Positions 21,866 to 31,386 are shown, counted from the first letter of the stretch. The stretch is 64,000 bases of DNA from Pseudomonas oryzihabitans (GCF_024652905.1 NZ_CP102428.1:384501-448500); one strand, 5' to 3'. The notes: generated by a model from the sequence alone, not told the origin. Numbers and translations are program-made.

Positions 21866-21892
21866 TTATCGGCGTGCTGAGCCGAAACTTTA
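21866..21892 (-). promoter_or_regulatory. Sigma28 (FliA) promoter for flgM-flgN
   Basis: On the minus strand TAAAGTTT, an 11-base spacer, then GCCGATAA. This is an exact fit to the FliA consensus with exact spacing. It ends 40 bases before the flgM ATG and means flgM-flgN is a late-class transcription unit separate from flgA. Confidence 0.92.
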
Positions 21893-21986
21893 GCCGTAGA
21901 CCTGTGCGCCGTGTCACATCCTTCGACAGGATGGCACGCAGAGGTTCAGGATGCGGACGTTCAAGGTACTCCTTTTGCCGCTCTCG

Positions 21987-22715
21987 CTAAAGCGCTACCT
22001 CCACCTGCCCCTGATCGACCACCCGACCGCGGATCACCCGGTTCGAACTCAGGTTGCGTACGCGGATTTCCTCGTCCTTGGCGCCCGCGCTGAGGGCTTC
22101 GCCCTGCATGCGAATGCTGAAGGAGGCGCTACGGGCATTGATGACCACCTGTTCACCCTTGCGAATGAGTTCTGCTTGCTCGATAAAGGAAGGCGCCATG
22201 ACCTGCCCGCTGACCACCTGGCGTTTCAGTTGGGTCCCCAGCACCTGTTCCAGGCTGGTCAGATAACCCTGGGTCAGGGTGCCGACGTCTCGCTCCACCA
22301 GGGCCACGTTCTGGTCATCCAGCACCGCACCGCGCAGCAGGGGCTGCAGGGTAACCACCACGGGCCGATACAGCTTGACCTGGACCGGCACGAACACCGT
22401 CCAGGGACTGCTGCCTTCGCAGCGGACCTTGATGTTGATCCGGCCCACCGGCGTGGGGTTGCCTTGCTGTGAAAGCGTCAGGGGTTTGTCGCAGGCCGCC
22501 AGGCGTAACCGGGGATCCAACGAGTTGATCTGATTTTCGTGGCGTGCGTTGGAACTGGTCTCCAGCAAATATTCCTGCACGCGCTCCTCAAGAAAACTTT
22601 CGACAGCGCCGATAAGTTCGTCAGATGAGGTGTAGTCGCCTTCTGCATAGGCCTTTCCGCCCAGGCATGTCAGGATCAACACAAGATTCGCAGCCCAGCG
22701 GCAAGAGGTTTTCAT
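21987..22715 (-). CDS. flgA: FlgA, P-ring assembly chaperone
   Basis: Periplasmic chaperone for FlgI. 242 residues from the ATG at 22715, with signal peptide MKTSCRWAANLVLILTCLG and cleavage near AYA. The C-terminal SAF domain is clear (PVVVTLQPLLRGAVLDDQNV; the conserved RNLSSNRVIRGRVVDQG near the end). An ATG at 22745 is also in frame, but the sigma54 promoter at 22758-22773 would start transcription about two bases before it, so the later start is preferred even though no strong Shine-Dalgarno is visible. Divergent from cheV. Confidence 0.85.
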   Translation of the reverse strand: MKTSCRWAANLVLILTCLGGKAYAEGDYTSSDELIGAVESFLEERVQEYLLETSSNARHENQINSLDPRLRLAACDKPLTLSQQGNPTPVGRINIKVRCEGSSPWTVFVPVQVKLYRPVVVTLQPLLRGAVLDDQNVALVERDVGTLTQGYLTSLEQVLGTQLKRQVVSGQVMAPSFIEQAELIRKGEQVVINARSASFSIRMQGEALSAGAKDEEIRVRNLSSNRVIRGRVVDQGQVEVAL

Positions 22716-22757
22716 AGGTCGGAAACACGTCGCTTCGATCTTCATGAGTCACATCTA

Positions 22758-22773
22758 AGCAAGCCCTGTGCCG
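22758..22773 (-). promoter_or_regulatory. Sigma54 promoter for flgA
   Basis: On the minus strand CGGCACAGGGCTTGCT, with GG and GC ten bases apart as required for -24/-12 recognition. Predicted transcription start near 22747. Confidence 0.8.
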
Positions 22774-22813
22774 AGTTTTTCAACCGGTCTGTGGCAACGA
22801 GAGGAGTCGCCAA

Positions 22814-23746
22814 ATGGCTGGTGTATTGGACGCAGTCAACCAACGTACCCAACTGGTGGGCCAGAACCGTCTGGAACTGCTGCTGTTCCGCCTGGACGGC
22901 TCGCAGCTCTACGGCATCAACGTCTTCAAGGTGAAGGAGGTGCTGCAGTGCCCCAAGCTCACCGTGATGCCGAAATCGAGTCCGGTGGTACGAGGCGTGG
23001 CCAGCATTCGTGGCGGCACCTTTCCCATCATCGACCTGGCCATGGCCACCGGTCGCCGCGGGTTGCCGGACATCAACAATTGCTTCGTGATCATTACCGA
23101 GTACAACACCAAGGTGCAGGGCTTTCTGGTGCGTTCGGTGGAGCGCATCGTCAACATGAACTGGGAAGGCATCAACCCGCCGCCCAAGGGCACCGGGCGT
23201 GATCACTACCTTACCGCCGTTACCCGCGTCGACAACCAGCTCGTCGAGATCATCGACGTGGAGAAGATCCTGTCCGAAGTGGCGCCTTCCGTCGAAACGG
23301 TGTCGGCCGGCGTCATCAGCGAAATGGTACAGGCCAAGGCCGTCACCAAGCGCGTCCTGATCGTCGATGACTCCTCGGTGGCGCGCAAGCAGGTGAGCCG
23401 CTGCCTGGAAACCGTCGGGGTAGAGGTCATTTCCCTCAACGACGGTCGTCAGGCGCTGAACTACCTGCAGGCCATGGTGGCTGAAGGCAAGCGCCCGGAA
23501 GAGGAATTGCTGATGATCATTTCCGACATCGAGATGCCGGAAATGGACGGCTACACCCTGACGGCGGAAATCCGTCATGATCCGCGGATGCAGAAAGTGC
23601 ATATACTGCTGCATACCTCCTTGTCCGGCGTCTTCAACCAGGCGATGGTCAAGAAGGTCGGTGCGGACGACTTCCTGGCCAAGTTCCGTCCCGATGATCT
23701 TGCCTCCCGGGTAGCCGAGCGCATCAACGCGGTCGACAGTCACTAG
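22814..23746 (+). CDS. cheV: CheV, chemotaxis coupling protein with receiver domain
   Basis: A 310-residue protein: CheW-like domain (about 15-160) followed by a CheY-like receiver (about 180-305). The receiver has VLIVDDSS for the acidic pocket, phospho-acceptor Asp238 (ISDIEMPEMDGYT) and LAKFRPDD, where the usual K-P pair appears as K-F-R-P. CheV couples chemoreceptors to CheA and may act in adaptation. The start follows GAGAGGAG. Divergent from flgA and followed by cheR. Confidence 0.95.
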   Translation: MAGVLDAVNQRTQLVGQNRLELLLFRLDGSQLYGINVFKVKEVLQCPKLTVMPKSSPVVRGVASIRGGTFPIIDLAMATGRRGLPDINNCFVIITEYNTKVQGFLVRSVERIVNMNWEGINPPPKGTGRDHYLTAVTRVDNQLVEIIDVEKILSEVAPSVETVSAGVISEMVQAKAVTKRVLIVDDSSVARKQVSRCLETVGVEVISLNDGRQALNYLQAMVAEGKRPEEELLMIISDIEMPEMDGYTLTAEIRHDPRMQKVHILLHTSLSGVFNQAMVKKVGADDFLAKFRPDDLASRVAERINAVDSH

Positions 23747-23788
23747 GTGAAGGCGTCTCTATCCCGGTATCCAGAAGGCGGAGCGGCA

Positions 23789-24616
23789 GTGTCAGCAGTC
23801 AACGCGGATTTTGTGCTTTTTCGTGATTTCCTCGAGAAATCCAGCGGGATCCTGCTCGGTGACAACAAGCAGTACCTCGTCTCCAGTCGGCTCAACAAGC
23901 TGATGGAGACCGAGGGGATCAAGACGTTGTCGGAGTTGGTGCAGCGCATCCAGATGCAGCCCCGCGGCGGTTTGCGGGAAAAGGTCATCGATGCGATGAC
24001 GACCAACGAAACCCTCTGGTTTCGCGACACCTATCCCTTCGAGGTGCTCAAGAACCGCCTCCTGCCCGAATTGACCAAGAACACCTTCGGCCAGCGCCTG
24101 CGGGTCTGGTCGGCGGCCTGCTCGTCGGGGCAGGAGCCTTATTCGCTGTCCATGACCATGGACGAATTCGAGCGCAGCGCGGCAGGGCAGGGGCGTGGCG
24201 GCATGCAGATCGTGGCGACCGATCTGTCCGGTGCCATTCTCACGGCGGCGAAATCCGGTGAATACGATTCTCTGGCCATCGGTCGCGGTCTGTCCCAGGA
24301 ACGCCTGCAGCGCTACTTCGACGTGCTCCAGCCAAATCGCTGGGCGGTCAAGCCGACGATTCGCAGTCGGATCGAATTCCGCGCCCTGAATCTATTGGAC
24401 AGCTATGCCAGCCTCGGCAAGTTCGACATGGTGTTCTGCCGCAACGTGCTCATCTACTTCTCCGCTGACGTGAAGAAGGACATCCTCACCCGCATCCATG
24501 CCACTCTCAAGCCGGGCGGCTATCTGTTCCTGGGTGCGTCCGAAGCCCTCAACGGCTTGCCGGATCTCTATCAGATGGTGCAGTGCAATCCGGGCATCAT
24601 CTACAAGGCCAAATAG
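23789..24616 (+). CDS. cheR: CheR, chemoreceptor glutamate methyltransferase
   Basis: SAM-dependent methyltransferase, 275 residues, that methylates chemoreceptor glutamates for adaptation. N-terminal CheR helical domain (1-75, NKQYLVSSRLNKLM) and C-terminal catalytic domain (VWSAACSSGQEPYSL as the SAM motif, then FDMVFCRNVLIYF). The GTG at 23789 is chosen because GGAG precedes it and the protein then begins with the family-like SAVNADFVLFRDFLEK; a GTG at 23747 directly after the cheV stop is possible. Ends just before a strong terminator. Confidence 0.93.
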   Translation: MSAVNADFVLFRDFLEKSSGILLGDNKQYLVSSRLNKLMETEGIKTLSELVQRIQMQPRGGLREKVIDAMTTNETLWFRDTYPFEVLKNRLLPELTKNTFGQRLRVWSAACSSGQEPYSLSMTMDEFERSAAGQGRGGMQIVATDLSGAILTAAKSGEYDSLAIGRGLSQERLQRYFDVLQPNRWAVKPTIRSRIEFRALNLLDSYASLGKFDMVFCRNVLIYFSADVKKDILTRIHATLKPGGYLFLGASEALNGLPDLYQMVQCNPGIIYKAK

Positions 24617-24634
24617 GCCGGTCGATGGACACCC

Positions 24635-24665
24635 AAAGGGCAGACCCAGGTCTGCCCTTTCTTTT
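24635..24665 (+). terminator. Intrinsic terminator after cheR
   Basis: Twelve-base perfect stem AAAGGGCAGACC with its complement, tight loop, then CTTTTGC. It separates cheV-cheR from the flgB operon. Confidence 0.85.
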
Positions 24666-24788
24666 GCGCCAAAGTTTTGCCGCGCCTGCCTCGGGGGCCG
24701 GCAAAGGTGGCGGAAAAACCTTGCCGCTTGCCGTCGTTCTGACTGCCGCGTCGCGCTAAGCCCTTGATTTAGATGGATGTTGGATACT

Positions 24789-24804
24789 GGCACGGGCCTT
24801 GCTA
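24789..24804 (+). promoter_or_regulatory. Sigma54 promoter for flgBCDE
   Basis: TGGCACGGGCCTTGCT matches the sigma54 consensus at nearly every base, with GG and GC ten bases apart. Predicted start near 24815, 24 bases before the flgB ATG. FleQ or FleR would be the activator, by analogy with P. aeruginosa. Confidence 0.92.
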
Positions 24805-24838
24805 AATCGCTTGCAAGCCACGTCAAAGGTCTCTCGAC

Positions 24839-25261
24839 ATGAGCATCAGTTTCGACAAAGCACTCGGGTTGCACGAGCAGGCGCTCAACTTCCGTTCGCA
24901 GCGCGCCGAAGTATTGGGCAACAACATCGCCAATGCCGATACCCCGGGCTACAAGGCGCGGGATCTGGATTTCAGCGCCGTCATGGCAGAGCAGGCGGCC
25001 AAGAGCGCGCCAGGGGCTTCCGGCCACTATCAGCTGGAAACCACCAACAGCCGCCATATCGCTGCCGAAGGCTTCGACATGGGCATGGGCGACTCGGCCT
25101 TGAAGTATCGCATCCCCACGCAGCCCTCGGTGGACCAGAACACCGTGGATGCGCAGGTCGAACAGGCCAACTACGCCGAGAACGCGATGAATTTCCAGGC
25201 CAGCTTCACCCTGCTCAATAGCAAGTTCAAGGGGCTGATGTCGGCCCTGCGCGGAGAATAG
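24839..25261 (+). CDS. flgB: FlgB, proximal rod protein
   Basis: A 140-residue flagellar basal-body rod protein. The family motif LGNNIANADTPGYKARD is at residues 28-44, and the C-terminal amphipathic helix NYAENAMNFQASFTLLNSKFKGL packs in the rod. First gene of the operon read from the sigma54 promoter just upstream. flgC follows after two bases. Confidence 0.96.
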   Translation: MSISFDKALGLHEQALNFRSQRAEVLGNNIANADTPGYKARDLDFSAVMAEQAAKSAPGASGHYQLETTNSRHIAAEGFDMGMGDSALKYRIPTQPSVDQNTVDAQVEQANYAENAMNFQASFTLLNSKFKGLMSALRGE

Positions 25262-25263
25262 CC

Positions 25264-25701
25264 ATGTCCCTGAGTTCGCTGTTCAACATCGCCGGTAGCG
25301 GCATGAGCGCCCAGAACGTGCGCCTCAATACCGTGGCCAGCAACATGGCCAACGCCGACTCCGTCTCCTCCAGCGTCGATCAGACCTACAAGGCGCGGCA
25401 TCCGGTGTTCGCTGCCCAGTTCAACGCGGCCCAGGGCGGTGCTTCGCTGTTCGACGACCAGGGCCAGGCCGGGGTCGGGGTGGAGGTCAAGGGTATCGTC
25501 GAGGATCCGAGCGAGGTGCAGAAGCGCTACGAGCCCAATCATCCCATGGCGGACAAGGAAGGCTACGTCTATTACCCCAACGTGAACGTGGTGGAGGAGA
25601 TGGCCGACATGATTTCGGCCAGTCGCGCCTTCCAGACCAACGCGGAAATGATGAATACCGCCAAACAGATGATGCAGAAGGTACTGACCCTCGGTCAGTA
25701 A
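25264..25701 (+). CDS. flgC: FlgC, proximal rod protein
   Basis: A 145-residue rod protein. N-terminal LFNIAGSGMSAQNVRLNTVASNMANADSV and C-terminal MADMISASRAFQTNAEMMNTAKQMMQKVLTLGQ are typical rod-family ends that form the coiled D0 core. Thirteen bases before flgD. Confidence 0.96.
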   Translation: MSLSSLFNIAGSGMSAQNVRLNTVASNMANADSVSSSVDQTYKARHPVFAAQFNAAQGGASLFDDQGQAGVGVEVKGIVEDPSEVQKRYEPNHPMADKEGYVYYPNVNVVEEMADMISASRAFQTNAEMMNTAKQMMQKVLTLGQ

Positions 25702-25713
25702 GGAACCGGCGCC

Positions 25714-26424
25714 ATGGCCATCAGCACGACCAACTCCACCGCTCAATCGGTACTCGACAAGTACTCCGTCAACAAGACCGGCACGTCCGCCGAAACCACC
25801 GCCAGCGATGGCAAGAAGGGTGGCAAGCTCGGCAAGGACGAGTTCCTCAAGCTGATGGTTGCTCAGATGAACAACCAGAATCCGCTGGAGCCGCAGGGCA
25901 ACGGCGAATTCATCGCCCAGCTGGCGCAGTTCAGTACCGTCGAGGGCATCACCAACCTGAATACCAGCGTCGGCTCGATTCTCTCCGGTAGTCAGTCTTC
26001 CCAGGCACTGCAGGCTTCCACTCTGGTTGGTCGCAAGGTGATCGTCGATACCGACAAGGTCAAGGTGGACACCAGTGCGGACTTCAAGGGGGCGCTCAAC
26101 CTGACCGCTTCCAGTCCGAACGTTTGGGTCAACGTCTACAACGACGCGGGCAGTCAGGTAAATCGTCTAAACCTGGGGCAGCAATCCAGTGGCCTGGTGA
26201 ACTTCACCTGGGACGGCACCGATGCCAGCGGCAAGAAGCTGGCTGCCGGCACCTACCGCTTCGAGGCCCAGGCGAACGTGAACGACACCACCACGGCCAT
26301 GAAGACCAGTCTGCCAGCCAACGTCGACAGTGTGACGCTCGGGCAGAACGGCGGCGAAATGACACTCAACCTTGCCGGCGTCGGCAGTATCGGCATCTCC
26401 AAAGTCCAGGCGGTCGGCCAGTAA
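25714..26424 (+). CDS. flgD: FlgD, hook scaffolding/capping protein
   Basis: A 236-residue cap needed to polymerise FlgE and removed when the hook is finished. The conserved N-terminal segment is GKDEFLKLMVAQMNNQNPLEP (about 45-65). The middle and C-terminal parts form the FlgD Tudor/FNIII-like domain (TWDGTDASGKKLAAGTYRFEA). Start at the ATG preceded by AAGGAACC. Confidence 0.95.
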   Translation: MAISTTNSTAQSVLDKYSVNKTGTSAETTASDGKKGGKLGKDEFLKLMVAQMNNQNPLEPQGNGEFIAQLAQFSTVEGITNLNTSVGSILSGSQSSQALQASTLVGRKVIVDTDKVKVDTSADFKGALNLTASSPNVWVNVYNDAGSQVNRLNLGQQSSGLVNFTWDGTDASGKKLAAGTYRFEAQANVNDTTTAMKTSLPANVDSVTLGQNGGEMTLNLAGVGSIGISKVQAVGQ

Positions 26425-26450
26425 GGCGCGGCACAAGAGAGGAATCCAGC

Positions 26451-27800
26451 ATGTCTTTCAATATCGGTTTGAGCGGCATCAAGGCCGCGTCCAGTGACCT
26501 CAACATCACCGGCAATAACATCGCCAACGCCAGCACCGTCGGCTTCAAGCAGTCCCGGGCGGAGTTCCAGGACCTCTATGCCGCCTCGGTCCTGGGTACC
26601 GGCAAGAATGCCCAGGGCAGCGGCGTGCTGCTGGGCAACGTCGGCCAGCTGTTCAACCAGGGCACCATCGATTCCACGCAGAACGCGCTGGACATGGGCA
26701 TTAACGGTAACGGTTTTTTCGTCACCAGCAACAATGGCGCCATCCAGTACACCCGTGCCGGTTACTTCGGGACCGACAAGCAAGGCTTCATCGTCGACAA
26801 CAACGGCTACAAGCTGCAGGGCTACACCACCAACGACCAGGGTCTGCTGCAGCCGGGCGTGCGTAGCGACCTGCGCATCGAGACGGCTAGCCAGGCCCCT
26901 AAGGCATCCAGCTCGATCAAGCAGACGGTCAACCTGAACTCGACCCAGACGACGCCGACCACCACCCCGTTCAATCCGTCCGATCCGACCAGCTACAACT
27001 CCTCGACCTCGGTGAACATCTACGACAGCCAGGGCAACGCCCACGTCCTGTCGCAGTATTTCGTCAAGGGCGCGAACAACTCCTGGACCATGAACGTGCT
27101 GATCGACGGCCGCAATCCGGGCGATCCCACCAAGGAAGACGCGACCACCAAGGTTGCTACGCCCTACACCGTGACCTTGCCGTTCACCAGCAGCGGCGCG
27201 CTCGATGGCGGCAAGGTGGCCTCGACCGATCTCAAGCAGGTCAATAACGCCACCACCAACACCTTCGAGGGCGTGCTCAAGCTGGACAACTGGGTCCCGG
27301 CCATCTCCAACGGCGGTACCCCGGCGACCTGGGCCTCCAATGGCGCTGTCGCCAACCCGGCCGGCATAACCTTGGACATGCGCGGCTCGACCCAATACAG
27401 CAGTGCCTTCGCCGTGACCAGCGTCAACCAGGACGGCTACACCACGGGCCAGCTGTCCGGTCTGGAAATCGACGATACCGGCCAGATCTTCGCACGTTAC
27501 ACCAATGGTCAGTCCAAGGTGCAGGGTCAGGTCGTGCTGGCCAACTTCGCCAACGTCCAGGGCCTGACCCCCATGGGCAAGACCTCCTGGACCGAGTCGT
27601 CGGAATCGGGTCAGCCAGTAGTCGGCACACCGCGCTCCGGCACCCTGGGTGCCCTGCAGTCCGGTGCTCTGGAGGCATCCAACGTGGACATCTCCACCGA
27701 GCTGGTCGACATGATCGTGGCGCAGCGCAACTACCAGGCCAACGCCAAGACCATCGAGACCGAGAACGCCATTACCCAGACCATCATCAACCTGCGTTGA
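26451..27800 (+). CDS. flgE: FlgE, flagellar hook protein
   Basis: A 449-residue hook subunit. The N-terminal MSFNIGLSGIKAASSDL with NITGNNIANASTVGFKQSR and the C-terminal ELVDMIVAQRNYQANAKTIET form the conserved D0 helices; the middle is the variable surface region. The true start is at 26451 with AGAGAGGAA upstream; a longer frame from 26124 overlaps flgD and is spurious. A terminator follows the gene. Confidence 0.96.
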   Translation: MSFNIGLSGIKAASSDLNITGNNIANASTVGFKQSRAEFQDLYAASVLGTGKNAQGSGVLLGNVGQLFNQGTIDSTQNALDMGINGNGFFVTSNNGAIQYTRAGYFGTDKQGFIVDNNGYKLQGYTTNDQGLLQPGVRSDLRIETASQAPKASSSIKQTVNLNSTQTTPTTTPFNPSDPTSYNSSTSVNIYDSQGNAHVLSQYFVKGANNSWTMNVLIDGRNPGDPTKEDATTKVATPYTVTLPFTSSGALDGGKVASTDLKQVNNATTNTFEGVLKLDNWVPAISNGGTPATWASNGAVANPAGITLDMRGSTQYSSAFAVTSVNQDGYTTGQLSGLEIDDTGQIFARYTNGQSKVQGQVVLANFANVQGLTPMGKTSWTESSESGQPVVGTPRSGTLGALQSGALEASNVDISTELVDMIVAQRNYQANAKTIETENAITQTIINLR

Positions 27801-27837
27801 TGTCGTTTCTCTGACGGCTTGCCGCTTCGGCGTCAGG

Positions 27838-27868
27838 AAAAGCCTCCCTCGGGAGGCTTTTCTATTTT
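27838..27868 (+). terminator. Intrinsic terminator between flgE and flgF
   Basis: Eleven-base perfect stem AAAAGCCTCCC with GGGAGGCTTTT, four-base loop, followed by CTATTTT. It separates flgBCDE from flgFGHIJKL. Confidence 0.85.
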
Positions 27869-27900
27869 CAGGCTACTGATTTTAAAAGGTTTTCAGTTTT

Positions 27901-27916
27901 TGGAACGGCGCTTGCT
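27901..27916 (+). promoter_or_regulatory. Sigma54 promoter for flgFGHIJKL
   Basis: TGGAACGGCGCTTGCT, GG and GC ten bases apart. Predicted start near 27927, 43 bases before flgF. Directly downstream of the flgE terminator. Confidence 0.85.
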
Positions 27917-27969
27917 AAAGAACCTCCGAACGCAAGCTTGGCGGCAATCTGCCGCCGTCGGAGGATCAG

Positions 27970-28713
27970 ATGGACAAGCTGCTGTACGTCGCCATGACCG
28001 GCGCCAGCCAGAACGAGATGGCCCAGCGCGCCCACGCCAACAACCTGGCCAACGTCTCGACTTCGGGATTCCGCAAGGATCTCGAACAGGCGCGCTCGAT
28101 GCAGGTGTTCGGCGAGACCATGCCGTCGCGCGTCTACTCCATGAGTGAGCGGCCGGCGACGGACTTCACCCCTGGCGCGCTGCAGGAGACGGGCCGTGAC
28201 CTGGACGTGGCCATCCAGGGGCCGGGCTTCGTCGCGGTCCAGGATCCCTCCGGCAAGGAGGCCTATGTGCGCACCTCCAGCCTGCAGATCGACCCCCTTG
28301 GCATGCTGCGGACCGGCAGCGGTTTGCCGGTGCTCGGCAATGGCGGTCCCATTGCCGTGCCGCCTGCTTCCAAAGTGGAAATCGGTCAGGACGGCAGCAT
28401 CACCGTGCGCGGCTCCGGCCAGGCGGCCAATGCCCTGGCCCAGGTCGACCGCATCAAGCTGGTCAATCCCGACACCAAGCAGATGGAAAAGGGGCTCGAC
28501 GGCCTGCTGCACATGAAGCAGGGCCAGGCAGCGCCGCCCATGGATGCCAACGTCTCCCTGGTCTCCGGCTTCGTCGAGTCGAGCAACGTCAATGCGGCGG
28601 AGGAAATGACCTCGATCCTGTCGCTGTCCCGCCAGTTCGAGCTGCAGGTAAAGATGATGCGCAGCGCGGAAGACAACGACGCGGCGATGGCAAAGGTTTT
28701 GCAATTCTCCTGA
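27970..28713 (+). CDS. flgF: FlgF, proximal rod protein
   Basis: A 247-residue rod protein. N-terminal MDKLLYVAMTGASQNEMAQRAHANNLANVSTSGFRKD and C-terminal VNAAEEMTSILSLSRQFELQVKMM are the conserved core helices. The start follows CGGAGGATCAG. First gene of the second rod/ring operon. Confidence 0.96.
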   Translation: MDKLLYVAMTGASQNEMAQRAHANNLANVSTSGFRKDLEQARSMQVFGETMPSRVYSMSERPATDFTPGALQETGRDLDVAIQGPGFVAVQDPSGKEAYVRTSSLQIDPLGMLRTGSGLPVLGNGGPIAVPPASKVEIGQDGSITVRGSGQAANALAQVDRIKLVNPDTKQMEKGLDGLLHMKQGQAAPPMDANVSLVSGFVESSNVNAAEEMTSILSLSRQFELQVKMMRSAEDNDAAMAKVLQFS

Positions 28714-28759
28714 TAACGGCTAGCGCCGACGTAAAACCGGCACTTCGAGGAATACCAGC

Positions 28760-29545
28760 ATGATGTCGTCACTGTGGGTCGCCAAGACCGGTCTGTCCGC
28801 CCAGGACATGAACCTCACCACCATCTCCAACAACCTGGCCAACGTGTCCACCACGGGCTTCAAGCGCGATCGCGCCGAATTCCAGGACCTGCTGTACCAG
28901 ATCCGCCGCCAGCCCGGCGCCCAGTCCACCCAGGACAACCAGCTCCCCTCCGGCCTGCAGCTGGGTACCGGTGTGCGCATCGTCGGCACCCAGAAGAACT
29001 TCACCGAGGGTTCGCTGCAGACCACCGACCAGCCGCTGGACATGGCTGTCAACGGCGATGGCTTCTTCCAGGTGACCATGCCCGACGGGACCATCAACTA
29101 CACCCGTGACGGCACCTTTCACCTCAATGCCGATGGCCAGCTGGTCACCGCCAATGGCTTCGCACTACAGCCTGCCATCGTGCTGCCTGCCGACACCAAG
29201 ACCTTTACCGTCGGCGAAGACGGCACCGTGTCGGTCACCACCGCCGGTCAGGCCGCGCCCCAGGTCATCGGCAACCTGCAGATCGCCCAGTTCGTCAACC
29301 CGGGCGGCCTCCAGGCCGTGGGCCAGAACCTGTTCAGCGAGACCGCGTCCAGCGGCGCGCCTCAGGTCGGTACCCCGGGCTTGAACGGCCTTGGCACCGT
29401 GCTGCAGAGCACCCTGGAAAACTCCAACGTGAGCACGGTCGAGGAGCTGGTGAACATGATCACCACCCAGCGCGCCTACGAGATGAACTCCAAGGTCATT
29501 TCCACCGCCGATCAGATGCTCGGCTTCGTTACCCAGCAGCTCTAA
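28760..29545 (+). CDS. flgG: FlgG, distal rod protein
   Basis: A 261-residue distal rod subunit, standard length. N-terminal SSLWVAKTGLSAQDMNLTTISNNLANVSTTGFKRDRAEFQD and C-terminal NVSTVEELVNMITTQRAYEMNSKVI are almost invariant in the family. The start has CGAGGAA upstream; a second Met is adjacent. Confidence 0.97.
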   Translation: MMSSLWVAKTGLSAQDMNLTTISNNLANVSTTGFKRDRAEFQDLLYQIRRQPGAQSTQDNQLPSGLQLGTGVRIVGTQKNFTEGSLQTTDQPLDMAVNGDGFFQVTMPDGTINYTRDGTFHLNADGQLVTANGFALQPAIVLPADTKTFTVGEDGTVSVTTAGQAAPQVIGNLQIAQFVNPGGLQAVGQNLFSETASSGAPQVGTPGLNGLGTVLQSTLENSNVSTVEELVNMITTQRAYEMNSKVISTADQMLGFVTQQL

Positions 29546-29566
29546 TCCCCTGTGAGGACGCGCTCC

Positions 29567-30262
29567 ATGAAACCTCTATTCGCCGTCGCCCCGCTCCTGG
29601 GAGCGCTCGTACTCGCAGGATGCGTAGCCCCGGCCGCCAAGCCGAACGATCCCTACTACGCCCCGGTGCTGCCGCGTACCCCGGTGCCAGCCGCACAGAA
29701 CAACGGCGCCATCTTCCAGTCGGGGTTCGAGCAGAATCTCTATACCGACCGCAAGGCTTTCCGCATCGGCGACATCATCACCATCACCCTGCAGGAGCGG
29801 ACCCAGGCCAGCAAGAACGCCAGTTCCGACATCGCCAAGAACACCAAGGCGACTCTGGGGCTGACCTCGCTGTTCGGCGCCAAGCCCTCGATTCCCAATC
29901 CGCTGGCCGATGGCGACTTGAGTCTTGACGCCGGTTTCTCCGGTAACCGCTCCAACACCGGCAAGTCCACGGCGGCCCAGGGCAACAGCCTGTCCGGCTC
30001 GTTGACCGTGACCATCGCCGAAGTGCTGCCCAATGGCATCCTGGTAGTGCGTGGCGAGAAGTGGTTGACCCTCAACACCGGCAACGAACTCATGCGCATC
30101 CAGGGCATGGTCCGCGCCGACGACATCGCCACCGACAACACCGTGTCCTCCACCCGCGTAGCCGATGCACGTATCACCTATTCGGGCACTGGCGCCTTCG
30201 CCGATGCCAGTCAGCCGGGCTGGCTGAGCCAGCTCTTCGGCAGCCCCCTGGTGCCCTTCTGA
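29567..30262 (+). CDS. flgH: FlgH, L-ring lipoprotein
   Basis: A 231-residue outer-membrane L-ring subunit. A lipoprotein signal (ALVLAGC) places the acylated Cys at residue 19. The conserved segment [26 protein letters not shown] is present. The ATG at 29567 gives a normal signal peptide with GAGGA upstream; a GTG at 29552 in frame is less likely. Confidence 0.96.
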   Translation: MKPLFAVAPLLGALVLAGCVAPAAKPNDPYYAPVLPRTPVPAAQNNGAIFQSGFEQNLYTDRKAFRIGDIITITLQERTQASKNASSDIAKNTKATLGLTSLFGAKPSIPNPLADGDLSLDAGFSGNRSNTGKSTAAQGNSLSGSLTVTIAEVLPNGILVVRGEKWLTLNTGNELMRIQGMVRADDIATDNTVSSTRVADARITYSGTGAFADASQPGWLSQLFGSPLVPF

Positions 30263-30273
30263 GGATGAGCGCC

Positions 30274-31374
30274 ATGTTCAAGAGCCTCATCGCCGCTGCC
30301 GCCCTGGCCCTGGTCATGCCGCTGGCCCAGGCGGATCGCCTGAAGGACATCGCCAGCATCCAGGGTGTGCGGACCAACCAGCTGATTGGCTACGGCCTGG
30401 TAGTGGGGCTGCCCGGTACCGGTGACCAGACCACCCAGACGCCCTTCACCGTGCAGACCTTCAACAACATGCTGGCGCAGTTCGGCATCAAGGTGCCGCC
30501 GGGCACCACGGCGCAGCTGAAGAACGTCGCGGCGGTATCCATCCATGCCGATCTGCCGGCCTTTTCCAAGCCCGGTCAGACCATCGATATCACGGTGTCC
30601 TCCATCGGCAACTCCAAGAGCCTGAGAGGCGGCAGCCTGCTGCTCTCGCCGCTCAAGGGTATCGATGGTCAGATCTACGCCATCGCCCAAGGCAACCTAG
30701 TGGTCGGGGGTTTTGACGCTGAAGGCCGTGACGGTTCGAAGATCACCGTCAACGTTCCGTCGTCCGGGCGCATTCCCAATGGGGCCACTGTCGAGCGACC
30801 GGTGCCGAGTGGCTTCGACCAGGGCAACAGCATCACGCTGGACCTGAATCGCAGCGACTTCACCACCGCCAAACGCATCGTCGACAAGATCAACGAGACA
30901 CTTGGCGCGGGTGTTGCATCAGCTGTTGATGCCGGATCGATTCGCGTCACGGCGCCGGTGGATCCCAGCCAGCGCGTCGACTACATCTCGATCCTGGAGA
31001 ACATGGAGGTCGATCCGGGGCAGGCGGTGGCCAAGGTCATCGTCAACTCCCGCACCGGGACCATCGTCATCGGCCAGAACGTCAAGGTCTCGCCGGCGGC
31101 GGTGACCCAGGGCAGCCTGACCGTGACCATCAGCGAGGACCCGCAGGTAAGCCAGCCCAATCCCTTGTCGGGTGGGCAGACGGTGGTGACGCCCCAGTCG
31201 ACCGTCAAGGCCAAGCAGGAGGCCAAGCCGATGTTCAAGTTCGGTCCGGGCACCACGTTGGACGAAATCGTGAGAGCGGTGAATCAGGTGGGCGCGGCGC
31301 CCAGCGACCTGGTGGCCATTCTCGAAGCGTTGAAACAGGCCGGCGCCTTGCAGGCCGATCTGATCGTAATTTAA
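30274..31374 (+). CDS. flgI: FlgI, P-ring protein
   Basis: A 366-residue periplasmic P-ring subunit with a cleavable signal peptide ending at AQA before [21 protein letters not shown]. The C-terminus [20 protein letters not shown] is typical. The ATG at 30274 is used; another ATG three codons upstream shares the GAGG ribosome site. FlgA assists its assembly. Confidence 0.96.
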   Translation: MFKSLIAAAALALVMPLAQADRLKDIASIQGVRTNQLIGYGLVVGLPGTGDQTTQTPFTVQTFNNMLAQFGIKVPPGTTAQLKNVAAVSIHADLPAFSKPGQTIDITVSSIGNSKSLRGGSLLLSPLKGIDGQIYAIAQGNLVVGGFDAEGRDGSKITVNVPSSGRIPNGATVERPVPSGFDQGNSITLDLNRSDFTTAKRIVDKINETLGAGVASAVDAGSIRVTAPVDPSQRVDYISILENMEVDPGQAVAKVIVNSRTGTIVIGQNVKVSPAAVTQGSLTVTISEDPQVSQPNPLSGGQTVVTPQSTVKAKQEAKPMFKFGPGTTLDEIVRAVNQVGAAPSDLVAILEALKQAGALQADLIVI

Positions 31375-31386
31375 GGAGAACGGGCG

